The translations under genes and the position numbers were made by a program. Shown here in pieces: positions 42,763 to 52,088 of a stretch of DNA of 64,000 nt (its first letter is position 1; every line of letters begins with the position of its first letter). The notes beneath the pieces are model-generated. The model was not told the DNA's origin, searched no databases, and worked only from the letters and a program-made list of their open reading frames with translations. The stretch is from Roseibium sp. HPY-6 (lineage in GTDB: Bacteria; Pseudomonadota; Alphaproteobacteria; Rhizobiales; Stappiaceae), in assembly GCF_040530035.1 (NCBI RefSeq), contig NZ_JBEWCD010000002.1, positions 62,001 to 126,000 of the forward strand. The letters are read 5' to 3'.

Positions 42763-43506
42763 ATGGACGAGTACCAGCTCAAAAACTTCGTGAAATTTGC
42801 GCCCGCGCGTCTTGGTCTTGCCGCTAAAAAACACCTTTTGGTACACATCCCGAAAAATGGCGGGATCGCGCTTCGTGAAGCGCCGGCCCTGAAGGACCGC
42901 ATCGTCATCGCCCATCGCAGGCGCTTGATCAGCCGGAAGTATGCCGACGAGCTGCAGAACTTCATGACTTCCAGGAAACTTCATCCCGGATACGAGCATG
43001 CGCGGCTGCGCGATATCGACAGATCGGTGCGCAACGGAACCATCCCTTTTGCCGTGATCAGGAATCCCTGGGCCCGGACTTTTTCGCGGTACAAGTTCTA
43101 TCTTCAGACCGGCGGCGGGAAACTGCCGAAAACCGAGCTCTCGATCCAGGGGTTTGAAAAATTCCTGGATACGCGACACGACGTCGGCAACCAGGACTTT
43201 TTCTGGCACAGGGCGTCGCTCGGCTGGTATCCGCAAGCGGACTATGTTGTTGACGAAACCGGGAAGCTCGCAGTTGAGATTTTGCGTCAGGAAAACCTCA
43301 GCGATGAGGTCTCGCGTTATTTCAACGTTGCGGACCGGCTCGAGTCCAAAAACGTTTCCCGCAACGCGGGCGCTTCCTACAAGGATTTCTACACAAAAAG
43401 CACAATCCAGGAGATAGCCGACTGGTACGCGTCCGATCTTGAGATGTTCGGCTTTGACTTCGATACGGCGGCGCAAAAAGGCACGGTTTTCACAACCGCT
43501 CTGTAA
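42763..43506 (+). CDS. sulfotransferase family 2-like protein
   Basis: A 247-residue protein with a 5'-phosphosulfate loop at LLVHIPKNGGIAL (PAPS binding) and a 3'-phosphate motif FAVIRNPWARTFSRYKFYL. These are the two PAPS motifs of membrane-glycan sulfotransferases of the Sulfotransfer_2 type. It probably adds sulfate to a surface glycan made by the downstream cluster. The ATG at 42763 lies 44 bases after the lipid-kinase stop. Confidence 0.85.
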   Translation: MDEYQLKNFVKFAPARLGLAAKKHLLVHIPKNGGIALREAPALKDRIVIAHRRRLISRKYADELQNFMTSRKLHPGYEHARLRDIDRSVRNGTIPFAVIRNPWARTFSRYKFYLQTGGGKLPKTELSIQGFEKFLDTRHDVGNQDFFWHRASLGWYPQADYVVDETGKLAVEILRQENLSDEVSRYFNVADRLESKNVSRNAGASYKDFYTKSTIQEIADWYASDLEMFGFDFDTAAQKGTVFTTAL

Positions 43507-43514
43507 GGGGCGGT

Positions 43515-44261
43515 TTACTCGCCCTTTTCGGTCCAGACGCTGTTTCCTGCGACAACCGTCTTTTCCAAACCCACTTCTTCCCGGTGCTCTCGACCGATGT
43601 CAGCAGCCACGTACTCTCTGCGCTTTCCGATGAAATGGTTGCGATAATTTGCGGTGTATTGGTTGAGTGCGGGATTGAGAACGTTCAGCTGTTTTTCAGG
43701 GTCGAGCTCGTCGCGCATCAAGGACGCGCATTGATGCGCAAATTCCCGTTGGACGAAACTTGGGCTGGTCGTGAAAATCGGTCTCTTCTTGTTGAGACCT
43801 TTTCCGAGATCGCGCCCGAGGATTTTGAAGCGGTTCGGTTCATAGTGAAACGGGGAGCGGTACCCCCAGTTTTTCTCTTTGGTCATGAGAGAGATCTGGG
43901 TCACACGTCGCTTTAGTGCATTTGCAAAGTCGTCATAGGTGACATCGCGCATCAACACCCAGTCGTCTTCGAGATGAAAGCTCCATGCGGCACTTGGCTG
44001 GCTCCAAAGCCATTTCACAGCTCTCGTAAAGTGCGGCGTGTCCGGTTTGTTGGCCACGACCACAGGGAAAAAGTCTTTGCAGATGCGCTCGCATTCTTCG
44101 ACCTCCGCAGGTCCGCCTTCGAACGGATCGATGTTCACGTAAAGTGTTTCCAGCGTGAAATGCCGGAAAAGCCGCGCGGAGAAACTCTCAAGCGTTTTTT
44201 GCAGAAGACCGGTTCGTGCGCCGGATACAAGCGTGACGTCGATCGGGATTTTTTTGTTCAT
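43515..44261 (-). CDS. putative glycosyltransferase, GT-A-like
   Basis: A 248-residue protein. IDVTLVSGARTGLLQKTLES at the start resembles the nucleotide-binding edge of GT-A enzymes, and WSFHLEDDWVLM is an acidic EDDW motif like the metal-binding DxD. The downstream part has no recognisable partner. The start is ATG 44261 (MNKKIP); the frame is open to 44315. It is convergent with the sulfotransferase gene and divergent from gmd. Specificity is unknown. Confidence 0.65.
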   Translation of the reverse strand: MNKKIPIDVTLVSGARTGLLQKTLESFSARLFRHFTLETLYVNIDPFEGGPAEVEECERICKDFFPVVVANKPDTPHFTRAVKWLWSQPSAAWSFHLEDDWVLMRDVTYDDFANALKRRVTQISLMTKEKNWGYRSPFHYEPNRFKILGRDLGKGLNKKRPIFTTSPSFVQREFAHQCASLMRDELDPEKQLNVLNPALNQYTANYRNHFIGKRREYVAADIGREHREEVGLEKTVVAGNSVWTEKGE

Positions 44262-44623
44262 TTTTGTTCGGGCCGGCAAGGAACCGGCTCGTGCCTCTCC
44301 ACCTGGCGAACGCAACTAAAGCCTTATGCCAATGGGGATACCAGAAATCCAGTGATTGTTCCGCAAACAGGTGCGCACGAACTCTTCCAAAGTACCGGTA
44401 ATCCCGATTTGTGCGATACGGCCGCAATACGTCCGAAAACTGGCGTTTTCCGCTTTTTTTTTGAAGTCGGAGCGACTATAACGCTGCGATCCACCGACCC
44501 GTCGGCAAGCCGGTTACGCGTTGAATTCAATGTGAGAATTGGTTCGGCGCTCACGGCACAGATATTCCTCAAAGATTGACAGTCGGCAATCACGGGCATC
44601 CGCGCACAATACATTCGGGACAG
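44262..44623. other. divergent promoter region before gmd
   Basis: These 362 bases hold no gene I can support. They must carry promoters for the GT gene on the left and for the glycan genes on the right. A run of nine T residues lies at 44454-44462. Confidence 0.5.
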
Positions 44624-45703
44624 ATGACAAAAACAGCACTTATCACCGGTATCACAGGGCAGGACGGCGCCTATCTCGCGGAACTGCTGCTTGGCAAGGG
44701 ATACACGGTTCACGGGATCAAACGCAGATCCTCGTCGTTCAACACCGCGCGGATCGACCATTTCTACCAGGACCCGCACGAGCAGAATGTAAAGCTGCAC
44801 CTGCACTACGGGGACATGACGGACTCAACCAACCTGATCCGCATCATGCAGGAAGTTCAGCCTGACGAAGTCTACAATCTGGCCGCCCAAAGTCACGTGC
44901 AGGTTTCATTCGAAACGCCAGAGTATACAGGCAACGCGGATGCTCTTGGAACGCTTCGTCTGCTCGAGGCAATTCGTCTTTTGAACCTGACGGAAAAAAC
45001 GAGATTTTATCAGGCATCCACCTCCGAGCTCTATGGCAAGGTGCAGGAGGTGCCGCAAACGGAAAAGACTCCATTTTACCCGCGTAGCCCTTATGCGGCA
45101 GCCAAGCTCTATGCTTACTGGATTGTTGTGAACTACCGTGAAGCCTACGGAATTCACGCCAGCAACGGGATCTTGTTCAATCACGAAAGCCCGATCCGCG
45201 GAGAGACCTTCGTCACGCGCAAAATCACCCGTGCGGTTGCCGCGATCAAGCTGGGTTTGCAGGAGCAGCTTTACCTTGGCAACCTGGATGCAGAGCGCGA
45301 CTGGGGTCACGCAAAGGATTATGTCGAGGGCATGTGGCGGATCGTTCAAAACGATACCGCGGATGACTTTGTGCTCGCGACGGGCGAAAAGCATTCCGTT
45401 CGTGAATTTGTTGAGTTGGCCTTTGGCGAGGTGGGCATTGCCCTTCGTTGGGAAGGTGAAGGTGTGAACGAAAAGGGTGTTGATAAGGAGACGGGCAATG
45501 TAATCGTCTCGGTCGATCCACGTTACTTCCGGCCGACTGAAGTTGACCTGCTGATCGGCGATGCCCGCAAAGCGCGCGACACCTTGGGGTGGGTACCCGA
45601 AACCTCCTTCAAGGAGATGGTGGCGCAAATGGTGCGATCCGATTTGGAAACGGTACCGGCCGAGCTGGACAACGCCAAGAATTCCTCTCGGACGGACGCT
45701 TGA
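44624..45703 (+). CDS. gmd: GDP-mannose 4,6-dehydratase
   Basis: Makes GDP-4-keto-6-deoxymannose, the first step to GDP-L-fucose. It is a 359-residue extended SDR with the NADP loop [15 protein letters not shown] at about 7-21, [12 protein letters not shown] typical of Gmd, and the catalytic S/T-Y-K set with [10 protein letters not shown]. The start at ATG 44624 follows GGGACAG. fcl follows after 12 bases and completes the pathway. Confidence 0.97.
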   Translation: MTKTALITGITGQDGAYLAELLLGKGYTVHGIKRRSSSFNTARIDHFYQDPHEQNVKLHLHYGDMTDSTNLIRIMQEVQPDEVYNLAAQSHVQVSFETPEYTGNADALGTLRLLEAIRLLNLTEKTRFYQASTSELYGKVQEVPQTEKTPFYPRSPYAAAKLYAYWIVVNYREAYGIHASNGILFNHESPIRGETFVTRKITRAVAAIKLGLQEQLYLGNLDAERDWGHAKDYVEGMWRIVQNDTADDFVLATGEKHSVREFVELAFGEVGIALRWEGEGVNEKGVDKETGNVIVSVDPRYFRPTEVDLLIGDARKARDTLGWVPETSFKEMVAQMVRSDLETVPAELDNAKNSSRTDA

Positions 45704-45715
45704 ACTGAGGCTTTC

Positions 45716-46687
45716 ATGCAAGAAACACCCTCAAGCGACCTGACTGGCCGGTCCGGATTCGATCTCGCGGCAAAACGGGTATTCGTTGCCGGTCACAATG
45801 GCATGGTCGGAAGCGCGCTCTGCCGCCGTTTACAGAGCGAAGCATGCGACATTCTCACGGTCGACAGGCAGACAGTTGACTTGAAGCAGCAGGGTGACGT
45901 TGAAACATGGATGGATGCCAACAGGCCTGACGTCGTATTTCTGGCCGCTGCGAAGGTCGGCGGCATACAGGCTAACAGCTCTCATCCGGCAGAGTTTCTC
46001 TATGACAACCTGATGATTGAAGCCAATGTCATTCATGCGGCTCATCAGACTTCGGTCAAAAAACTCGTCTTTCTGGGGTCGACCTGCATCTATCCCAAGA
46101 TGGCGCCCCAGCCGATTAGCGAGGACAGTCTCCTGACAGGACCGCTCGAGCCAACAAACGAGTGGTATGCGATCGCGAAAATAGCAGGTGTGAAATTGTG
46201 TCAGGCCTATCGTGCGCAGCATGGAAGCGATTTCATTTCAGTCCAGCCCACGAATCTCTACGGTCCCGGGGACAACTACGACCTTGAGTTCAGCCACGTG
46301 CTTCCGGCTCTTTTGCGAAAAGCGCACGAAGCGAAGGGAGCTGGTCAGGACACACTTGAGGTTTGGGGCAGCGGCACTCCGTTGAGGGAATTTTTGCATG
46401 TCGATGATCTCGCCGATGCGGTCGTACATCTGGCAAAGAGCTATTCAGGTGCAAAGCCGGTGAATATCGGATCTGGAGAGGAAATCAGCATCAGGGCCCT
46501 TGCGGAACTCGTTTGCGAGATTGTCGGCTTTGACGGAACTTTGAAATTCGACGCAGGCAAACCTGACGGAACGCCTCGTAAGCTGGCCGATACAACCTTA
46601 TTGAATTCGCTCGGCTGGAACGCTGCCCGCCCGCTGCGCGAAGGCATCTCGGATACCTATACCCAGGCCTTTGGTTCCGGACGCTGA
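45716..46687 (+). CDS. fcl: GDP-L-fucose synthase
   Basis: Epimerase-reductase that turns GDP-4-keto-6-deoxymannose to GDP-L-fucose with NADPH. The 323 residues carry FVAGHNGMVGSALCRRL and LGSTCIYPKMAPQPI, and the catalytic Tyr-Lys pair in WYAIAKIAG. The N terminus is about 15 residues longer than usual. It follows gmd and is followed 6 bases later by a glycosyltransferase, which might use the product. Confidence 0.96.
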   Translation: MQETPSSDLTGRSGFDLAAKRVFVAGHNGMVGSALCRRLQSEACDILTVDRQTVDLKQQGDVETWMDANRPDVVFLAAAKVGGIQANSSHPAEFLYDNLMIEANVIHAAHQTSVKKLVFLGSTCIYPKMAPQPISEDSLLTGPLEPTNEWYAIAKIAGVKLCQAYRAQHGSDFISVQPTNLYGPGDNYDLEFSHVLPALLRKAHEAKGAGQDTLEVWGSGTPLREFLHVDDLADAVVHLAKSYSGAKPVNIGSGEEISIRALAELVCEIVGFDGTLKFDAGKPDGTPRKLADTTLLNSLGWNAARPLREGISDTYTQAFGSGR

Positions 46688-46693
46688 AGCGGC

Positions 46694-47944
46694 ATGTCAT
46701 TCCAGGATAGTCCTCAACGAAAACTGGTCATCGTCGAGCAGAAACTCGTCCGCAATCGCGGGCACCAGCACACTCAGATCGGCGCGTTGCGCAAAATGCT
46801 GCCGGGCTTTGATCTTCATTTGATCACCGGGGAGGATTACGACGGGTTCCTGGGCGAAGCGACTGCGAAGACGTCAAAGCGCTCCAGGTACTTGTCGAAA
46901 CTGTCCTGGCGGACGAGGCACGGATCCCTGAGACAGAAAGCCGATGCAACTCTGCGGGCGTTGGCTATGGGACAGATCCGGTCTTTGCCCGGGTCACCTT
47001 ACGGTCATGTCTTGTCCGAGACCTGCAGCGCGTTGCAGATGAGCGCTGACGACCTGCTGATTGTCCCCTCGGCAGATCTGGAGGCACTCGAATCCGCATG
47101 CTGGTTTGTTGAAAACAGCCAAGGCCAAACACCGCGCCTTCTTCTTCGCTTCCTCGATCCGGAATTGGGTGAGCACAAAAGTTCCCGTCGCAATGCGCGT
47201 TTGAAGGTTCTGTCAAAGACCTTGTCCGCTGCCAACAGTCTTGTGCTTTACTGCGAAACCGAGGAAATGGCTGCCTATTTGAATGCGCAATATGGGCTGG
47301 ATGTTAGGGGCGGTTTTTATCTCCCGTGCAGCTTCGACCCCGCGAACCCACCGGTACAGCAGGTGCGGCCAAAATCCGACGCCTTCAGGATCGGGCTTTT
47401 TGGCGCACCGCGGCCCGGAAAAGGCTACGAACGCATAGGTGCCATTGTGTCCTGTGTCGAAGACCGGTTGAAAACAGCGCCACAGGAAAGACCAATCGAG
47501 ATACTGCTTCAAGGCGCTGAAGAAGACTATTCTGACGGCGGTGTCTACGCCTTCGCAGACAAGTTCAATGCCGACGAGGGCATGCTTCGTGTTTTGAAAC
47601 TCTCTGACCGCCTGGACCCGAGTGAGTTTACGAACCGTTTTCTTTCAGCCGATGCGATCTTGCTGCCATACGACACGGCTGTGTATGGCCTGCAAGGGTC
47701 AGGGATTATCCAGGATGCGGTCGCAGCAGAAAAGTTTGTCATTCATTCAGAGGGGATCTCGATGCAGAACCTTTTGAACAGTGGCAACGCGCGTGCGGCC
47801 TCCTCGGACAAAATTTTTGCGGAGGCAATCTGTGAAGCGGCTATGTCGCCGGGGGGCAGTCATGACAGTCGCCGTGCGGCGCGGGAGAAATATCTGGCCA
47901 GTCTTGAGAACAATTTTCTGATCGGAGCAGGTGCGCAAGAATAA
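46694..47944 (+). CDS. putative GT-B type glycosyltransferase
   Basis: A 416-residue protein with the overall build of GT-B enzymes: RIGLFGAPRPGKGYERIG is a donor-domain entry and LPYDTAVYGLQGSGIIQDAV fits the acidic end of the donor site. It lies 6 bases after fcl on the same strand, so fucosyl or related transfer is possible. No family-specific motif is clear. Confidence 0.7.
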   Translation: MSFQDSPQRKLVIVEQKLVRNRGHQHTQIGALRKMLPGFDLHLITGEDYDGFLGEATAKTSKRSRYLSKLSWRTRHGSLRQKADATLRALAMGQIRSLPGSPYGHVLSETCSALQMSADDLLIVPSADLEALESACWFVENSQGQTPRLLLRFLDPELGEHKSSRRNARLKVLSKTLSAANSLVLYCETEEMAAYLNAQYGLDVRGGFYLPCSFDPANPPVQQVRPKSDAFRIGLFGAPRPGKGYERIGAIVSCVEDRLKTAPQERPIEILLQGAEEDYSDGGVYAFADKFNADEGMLRVLKLSDRLDPSEFTNRFLSADAILLPYDTAVYGLQGSGIIQDAVAAEKFVIHSEGISMQNLLNSGNARAASSDKIFAEAICEAAMSPGGSHDSRRAAREKYLASLENNFLIGAGAQE

Positions 47945-48179
47945 CACTGCGAGCGCTGATCGTCGCCAACCCGACGTGATCCGATAAGCTCGCTGTTGTC
48001 TGAAAAACAATAAAGGTCGTGGGCGAGCCGACTATAGGGGAATGTTGGAAAACGCTTTGCATCATGTCACGGTGCGCATTCCAGGAGCTGGTCCGGCGAA
48101 CACCACCTCGTAATTTGAATGTCAAACAAAGACAGGTTGGCAGCGCGATGCCAAGATCACGCGTGAAGATTTGCAAGAA

Positions 48180-49031
48180 ATGGGGCGAATGTTGAAACCT
48201 GCGAAGTCAAAAACGAAAAAAAGACCGATCTCTGATCTGGTCAAAAGAGCTAAACATCAAATCAAGGTGCTTCGCGGCCAGAAACATTCGTTGCAGTTTC
48301 GCTTTTCATCCAGTGATCATCCGCTCAGCTCGCTGGGAACTGAGTATGGCGGCTGGACCTTCGTTGACGACAACGACCTCAACGGCTCCGTGATCATATC
48401 TGCGGGACTGGGCGAAGACGCTTCTTTTGATGTTGCTTTTGCAAATCGATACGGCGCGAAGGTAATCATCGTTGATCCGACACCTCGAGCCGTCGTTCAC
48501 TTCGAACAGATTAGCGAGAGGTTTGGTCTGCCAAGCAGCCAGTCTTTCAACTCTACAGGACAGCAAGACCCTGCTGCGTATGAACTGTCGGCAATCGATG
48601 CGTCCAGGCTGATACTTGTGAAAAAGGCTCTTTGGAATGCAGTGACATCCGTTCGGTTCTACGAGCCGAAGGACAAGAAAAACGTCTCGCATTCGATCAG
48701 CAATTTCCAAAACGAGTACAGCAAAGAGACGGATTACATTGATGTGCCGGCAATCGATATGATTTCGTTGCTTGACGAAATGGGTGTCGATCGGTCTCAG
48801 GTCAAACTTGTCAAACTGGACATCGAAGGGGCGGAGATTGAAGTCATCAGGCATATGCTTGCCAATGACTTCTTTCCAAAACAGATACTTCTGGAAATTG
48901 ATGAATTGAATTTCCCCTCCAAGGTAGCTTATGGCAGGGCCACTGAGGTAAGCACCCTTCTCAAGAAACGTGGCTACAAAGTCGTTTGGTCTGACGGACG
49001 CGCAAACTTTCTCTTCTACAGAAAGCAATAG
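48180..49031 (+). CDS. FkbM family methyltransferase
   Basis: SAM-dependent methyltransferase of 283 residues with VISAGLGEDASFDVAF as the SAM loop and LVKLDIEGAEIEVIRHML, the hallmark of the FkbM family; it probably O-methylates a glycan. The start is uncertain: ATG 48180, ATG 48189 or TTG 48171. The gene and the 235 bases before it are AT-richer than the flanking genes, suggesting a separate origin. Confidence 0.85.
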   Translation: MGRMLKPAKSKTKKRPISDLVKRAKHQIKVLRGQKHSLQFRFSSSDHPLSSLGTEYGGWTFVDDNDLNGSVIISAGLGEDASFDVAFANRYGAKVIIVDPTPRAVVHFEQISERFGLPSSQSFNSTGQQDPAAYELSAIDASRLILVKKALWNAVTSVRFYEPKDKKNVSHSISNFQNEYSKETDYIDVPAIDMISLLDEMGVDRSQVKLVKLDIEGAEIEVIRHMLANDFFPKQILLEIDELNFPSKVAYGRATEVSTLLKKRGYKVVWSDGRANFLFYRKQ

Positions 49032-49282
49032 GCTCTCTTTTGCGGAAAACGTGTCAGAAGAAGATGAAACCGTGCGTTCTAATGAAGTGCCGCACAAGGT
49101 GAGATATGTATCGGACAACCAACCACACTCTGTCGGTCATGCTGCCAAGGGTGATTGGTACCTGGGATAGTTCAGAACGGTTTAAGCGTGGATCTTTAGA
49201 TGGCAGTACGTCTCGTTTTATTGACTGTCCGTACTTCGAAGGAGACGTCTCTCCGCTATTTTACCGCTGAAAGGGAAAATGA

Positions 49283-50176
49283 ATGAGTGCTGTTCTGGTA
49301 ACAGGGGCGAGCGGGTTCTTGGGAAGGAACATATTGCGTGAACTCCAAAAGCGAGACATTCCCGCCTTCGCCCTGGTGAGGGCAGGACGACCGCCTGAGG
49401 CATATACGAACTGTCAAATCCTTCGCGATGACGGTGACGTCCAGAAGCTTGCCGATGATTTCAAACGCGAGGAGATATCGCGCGTTATCCATGTGGCGAC
49501 GATCTATCCGGCTGATGAATCTGCCGGGAACGCCATGGACATTCTGAACGCCAATTTGCTTTTTGGCGGCAAGATCCTAGAGGCTTCGCGGCTGGCAGGC
49601 ATCACAGGTTTTATAAACATGGGCACCTTTTCGCAGTTTGGCGAAAACGGTGATGTGAAGCCGAATTCGCTCTACGCGGCCACCAAGCAAGCGTTTTCCG
49701 AGATGCTGAGCTATTATGCTGACTGGCATGATTTGAATGCGATAACTCTTGTTTTGTACGACTTGTATGGCCCTGGCGACACCAGGCCGAAGCTTCTTCC
49801 GGAGCTGATTGCGGCTGCCAAGACCGGCAACGAGATGGATGCAACCCCGGGCTTGCAGAAAATGGTGCCGCTCCACGTTCGGGACGCGGTTTCTGCAGTT
49901 CTTTTGGCGCTCGAGAACCTGAGCAGCAGTACCGGCTCGCCGAACCCAAATCAGTATGTTTGCGGCGATGAGGTGATAACCGTGAGAGAGTTGGCGCGCG
50001 TTGTCGAAACGGTTTCTGGCCGGGCTATGAATGTCAATTGGGGCGCGCGTCCTTATCGCAGCAATCAGCTCATGGTGCCGTTTGTCGGACCAAAATTCAG
50101 TGGCTGGGAGCCGAAGATAAAAATCGCGGAAGGTGTTGAAGAATTGCTGCGGGAATGGGATGACACAGCCGGTTAA
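49283..50176 (+). CDS. NAD-dependent epimerase/dehydratase family, CDP-sugar reductase-like
   Basis: A 297-residue extended SDR: VTGASGFLGRNILREL (dinucleotide loop) and SLYAATKQAF (catalytic Tyr-Lys). It resembles the RfbJ/abequose-synthase type reductases. Genes for CDP-glucose 4,6-dehydratase and glucose-1-phosphate cytidylyltransferase follow directly, so it likely reduces the CDP-4-keto-6-deoxyhexose they make. AAGGG lies about 8 bases before the ATG. Confidence 0.82.
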   Translation: MSAVLVTGASGFLGRNILRELQKRDIPAFALVRAGRPPEAYTNCQILRDDGDVQKLADDFKREEISRVIHVATIYPADESAGNAMDILNANLLFGGKILEASRLAGITGFINMGTFSQFGENGDVKPNSLYAATKQAFSEMLSYYADWHDLNAITLVLYDLYGPGDTRPKLLPELIAAAKTGNEMDATPGLQKMVPLHVRDAVSAVLLALENLSSSTGSPNPNQYVCGDEVITVRELARVVETVSGRAMNVNWGARPYRSNQLMVPFVGPKFSGWEPKIKIAEGVEELLREWDDTAG

Positions 50177-50205
50177 CCCGGGGCATCAAGCGTCAGAAAG
50201 ATATC

Positions 50206-51303
50206 ATGCTCAGAAAAGAATTTTGGCAGGGCAAGCGCGTTCTGGTCACCGGTCATACGGGGTTCAAGGGCAGCTGGCTGCTCCACTGGCTGAAAAGCCT
50301 CGGCGCTAATGTAAGCGGCCTTGCACTCGACCCGGAAAGCGAACGGCATCTTTATGTCTGCACGGACGCGGGCACGGGTCTGGAAAACGACTTCAGGATG
50401 GATTTGCGGAATTCGGCGCAAGTACGGGACGCGATTGACCGTTGCAGCCCTCAAATCGTCTTCCATCTCGCCGCACAGCCTCTCGTGCGATTGTCCTATG
50501 ACAGCCCGCTCGAAACGTTCGAAACAAATGTCATGGGGACCGCATATCTGCTTGACGCGCTCCGGACGGGAACGGGGCTTGAGGCGATTGTCGTCATAAC
50601 CAGCGACAAGTGTTACGACAACAAGGAATGGGTCTGGGGCTATCGTGAGAACGAAGCACTGGGCGGAAAGGACCCCTATTCAGCGAGCAAGGGGGCGGCG
50701 GAAATTCTAACCGCGTCCTACCGGCATTCCTTCTTTGCGCAAATCCCGACGGGATTGGCAACCGCCCGGGCCGGCAACGTGATTGGTGGTGGCGACTGGG
50801 CAATCGACAGACTTGTTCCCGATATCGTCGGTTCTTTCATGAAGAACGAGACTGCAATCATAAGGAACCCGCATGCGATCAGGCCTTGGCAACACGTACT
50901 GGAGCCGCTGAGCGGGTATATGCTCCTTGCTGAACGGCTCGCCGAAGACCCGAAACGATTTGGCGATGGCTGGAATTTCGGTCCGAATGTCGAAGGCATC
51001 TGGGAAGTCAGGAAAATAGCGGATGTCCTGAAAGCGTGTTGGGGCGGGAGCGCCGATTGGGGCACTACGGGGCACGCTGACGCGGAGAAGAAAGAAGCCA
51101 GGATCCTTGCACTGGATAATTCGAAAGCGCTGTTCGGATTGGGATGGCGTCCCGTGTGGGACACCTGGACTGCACTGCAAAGAACGGTCGACTGGTACAG
51201 AAGCTTCCACGACGGCGAAGATCTGACAGCATTGACGCTGGCCCAGATCAATGAATATGAGACCGCTCTAAGCTCAATGGAACAAATGGAACCGATAAGA
51301 TGA
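50206..51303 (+). CDS. rfbG: CDP-glucose 4,6-dehydratase
   Basis: NAD-dependent SDR (365 residues) that turns CDP-glucose to CDP-4-keto-6-deoxyglucose. VLVTGHTGFKGSWLLHWL near the start and DPYSASKGAAEI with Tyr-Lys are typical for RfbG; NEALGGKDPYSASKG is a good match to the family. It overlaps rfbF by 4 bases (ATGA). Confidence 0.96.
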   Translation: MLRKEFWQGKRVLVTGHTGFKGSWLLHWLKSLGANVSGLALDPESERHLYVCTDAGTGLENDFRMDLRNSAQVRDAIDRCSPQIVFHLAAQPLVRLSYDSPLETFETNVMGTAYLLDALRTGTGLEAIVVITSDKCYDNKEWVWGYRENEALGGKDPYSASKGAAEILTASYRHSFFAQIPTGLATARAGNVIGGGDWAIDRLVPDIVGSFMKNETAIIRNPHAIRPWQHVLEPLSGYMLLAERLAEDPKRFGDGWNFGPNVEGIWEVRKIADVLKACWGGSADWGTTGHADAEKKEARILALDNSKALFGLGWRPVWDTWTALQRTVDWYRSFHDGEDLTALTLAQINEYETALSSMEQMEPIR

Positions 51304-52088
51304 AAGCGGTAATTCTGGCGGGGGGCCTTGGAACGAGGCTGGCCGAAGAAACGGTTTCCCGGCCGAAGCCAATGGTCGAAATCGGTGGCAAACCGATCCT
51401 CTGGCACATCATGAAGATGTATTCCGCGCACGGGATCAACGAGTTCATCATATGCCTCGGCTACAAGGGCTATATGATCAAGGAGTTTTTTGCCAACTAC
51501 TTGATGCACGTATCGAACGTCACGATAGACCTGAAAAACGGCGGCGTGGAGCTGCTCGAAAACAGGTCCGAACCCTGGAAAATTACCCTTATCGAAACGG
51601 GGCTGAACACACAGACGGCCGGCCGGATCAAGAAGATATTGCCTTATGTGGGGGATGACGATTTCTGCATGACCTATGGCGACGGTCTGTCCGATATCGA
51701 CATCACCGAGAGCATCGCCTTTCACCGCAAGGAAGGCAGGCTGGCAACAGTTACTGCAGTGAGGCTGCCAGGCCGTTTCGGCGCGGTTGAAATAGAAGAC
51801 ACGAAAGTGAGCGGCTTCGTGGAGAAACCCAGAGGGGAAAGCGGCTGGATCAACGGTGGTTTTTTTGTCCTCTCACCGAAGATCGAAGCCTATCTTCAGG
51901 CCCCAGATATCGAAGACACTCCATGGGAACAGGCTCCGATGAAGGGCATTTCGCATGACGGCCAGATGTCGGCCTTCGTTCACGAGGGATTCTGGCAGCC
52001 GATGGATACCTTGCGCGAAAAGCAGTATCTGGAAAACCTGTGGCAAAGCGGTGATGCCCCCTGGAAAGTCTGGAGGGATATCCGTTGA
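51300..52088 (+). CDS. rfbF: glucose-1-phosphate cytidylyltransferase
   Basis: Makes CDP-glucose from CTP and glucose 1-phosphate. The 262 residues have the LAGGLGTRLAEETVSRPKPM nucleotide loop with EIGGKPILWHIMKMY, and MTYGDGLSDID for metal and sugar binding, all close to RfbF. With rfbG it gives CDP-4-keto-6-deoxyglucose. It overlaps both neighbours and so belongs to a coupled run of genes. Confidence 0.97.
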   Translation: MKAVILAGGLGTRLAEETVSRPKPMVEIGGKPILWHIMKMYSAHGINEFIICLGYKGYMIKEFFANYLMHVSNVTIDLKNGGVELLENRSEPWKITLIETGLNTQTAGRIKKILPYVGDDDFCMTYGDGLSDIDITESIAFHRKEGRLATVTAVRLPGRFGAVEIEDTKVSGFVEKPRGESGWINGGFFVLSPKIEAYLQAPDIEDTPWEQAPMKGISHDGQMSAFVHEGFWQPMDTLREKQYLENLWQSGDAPWKVWRDIR

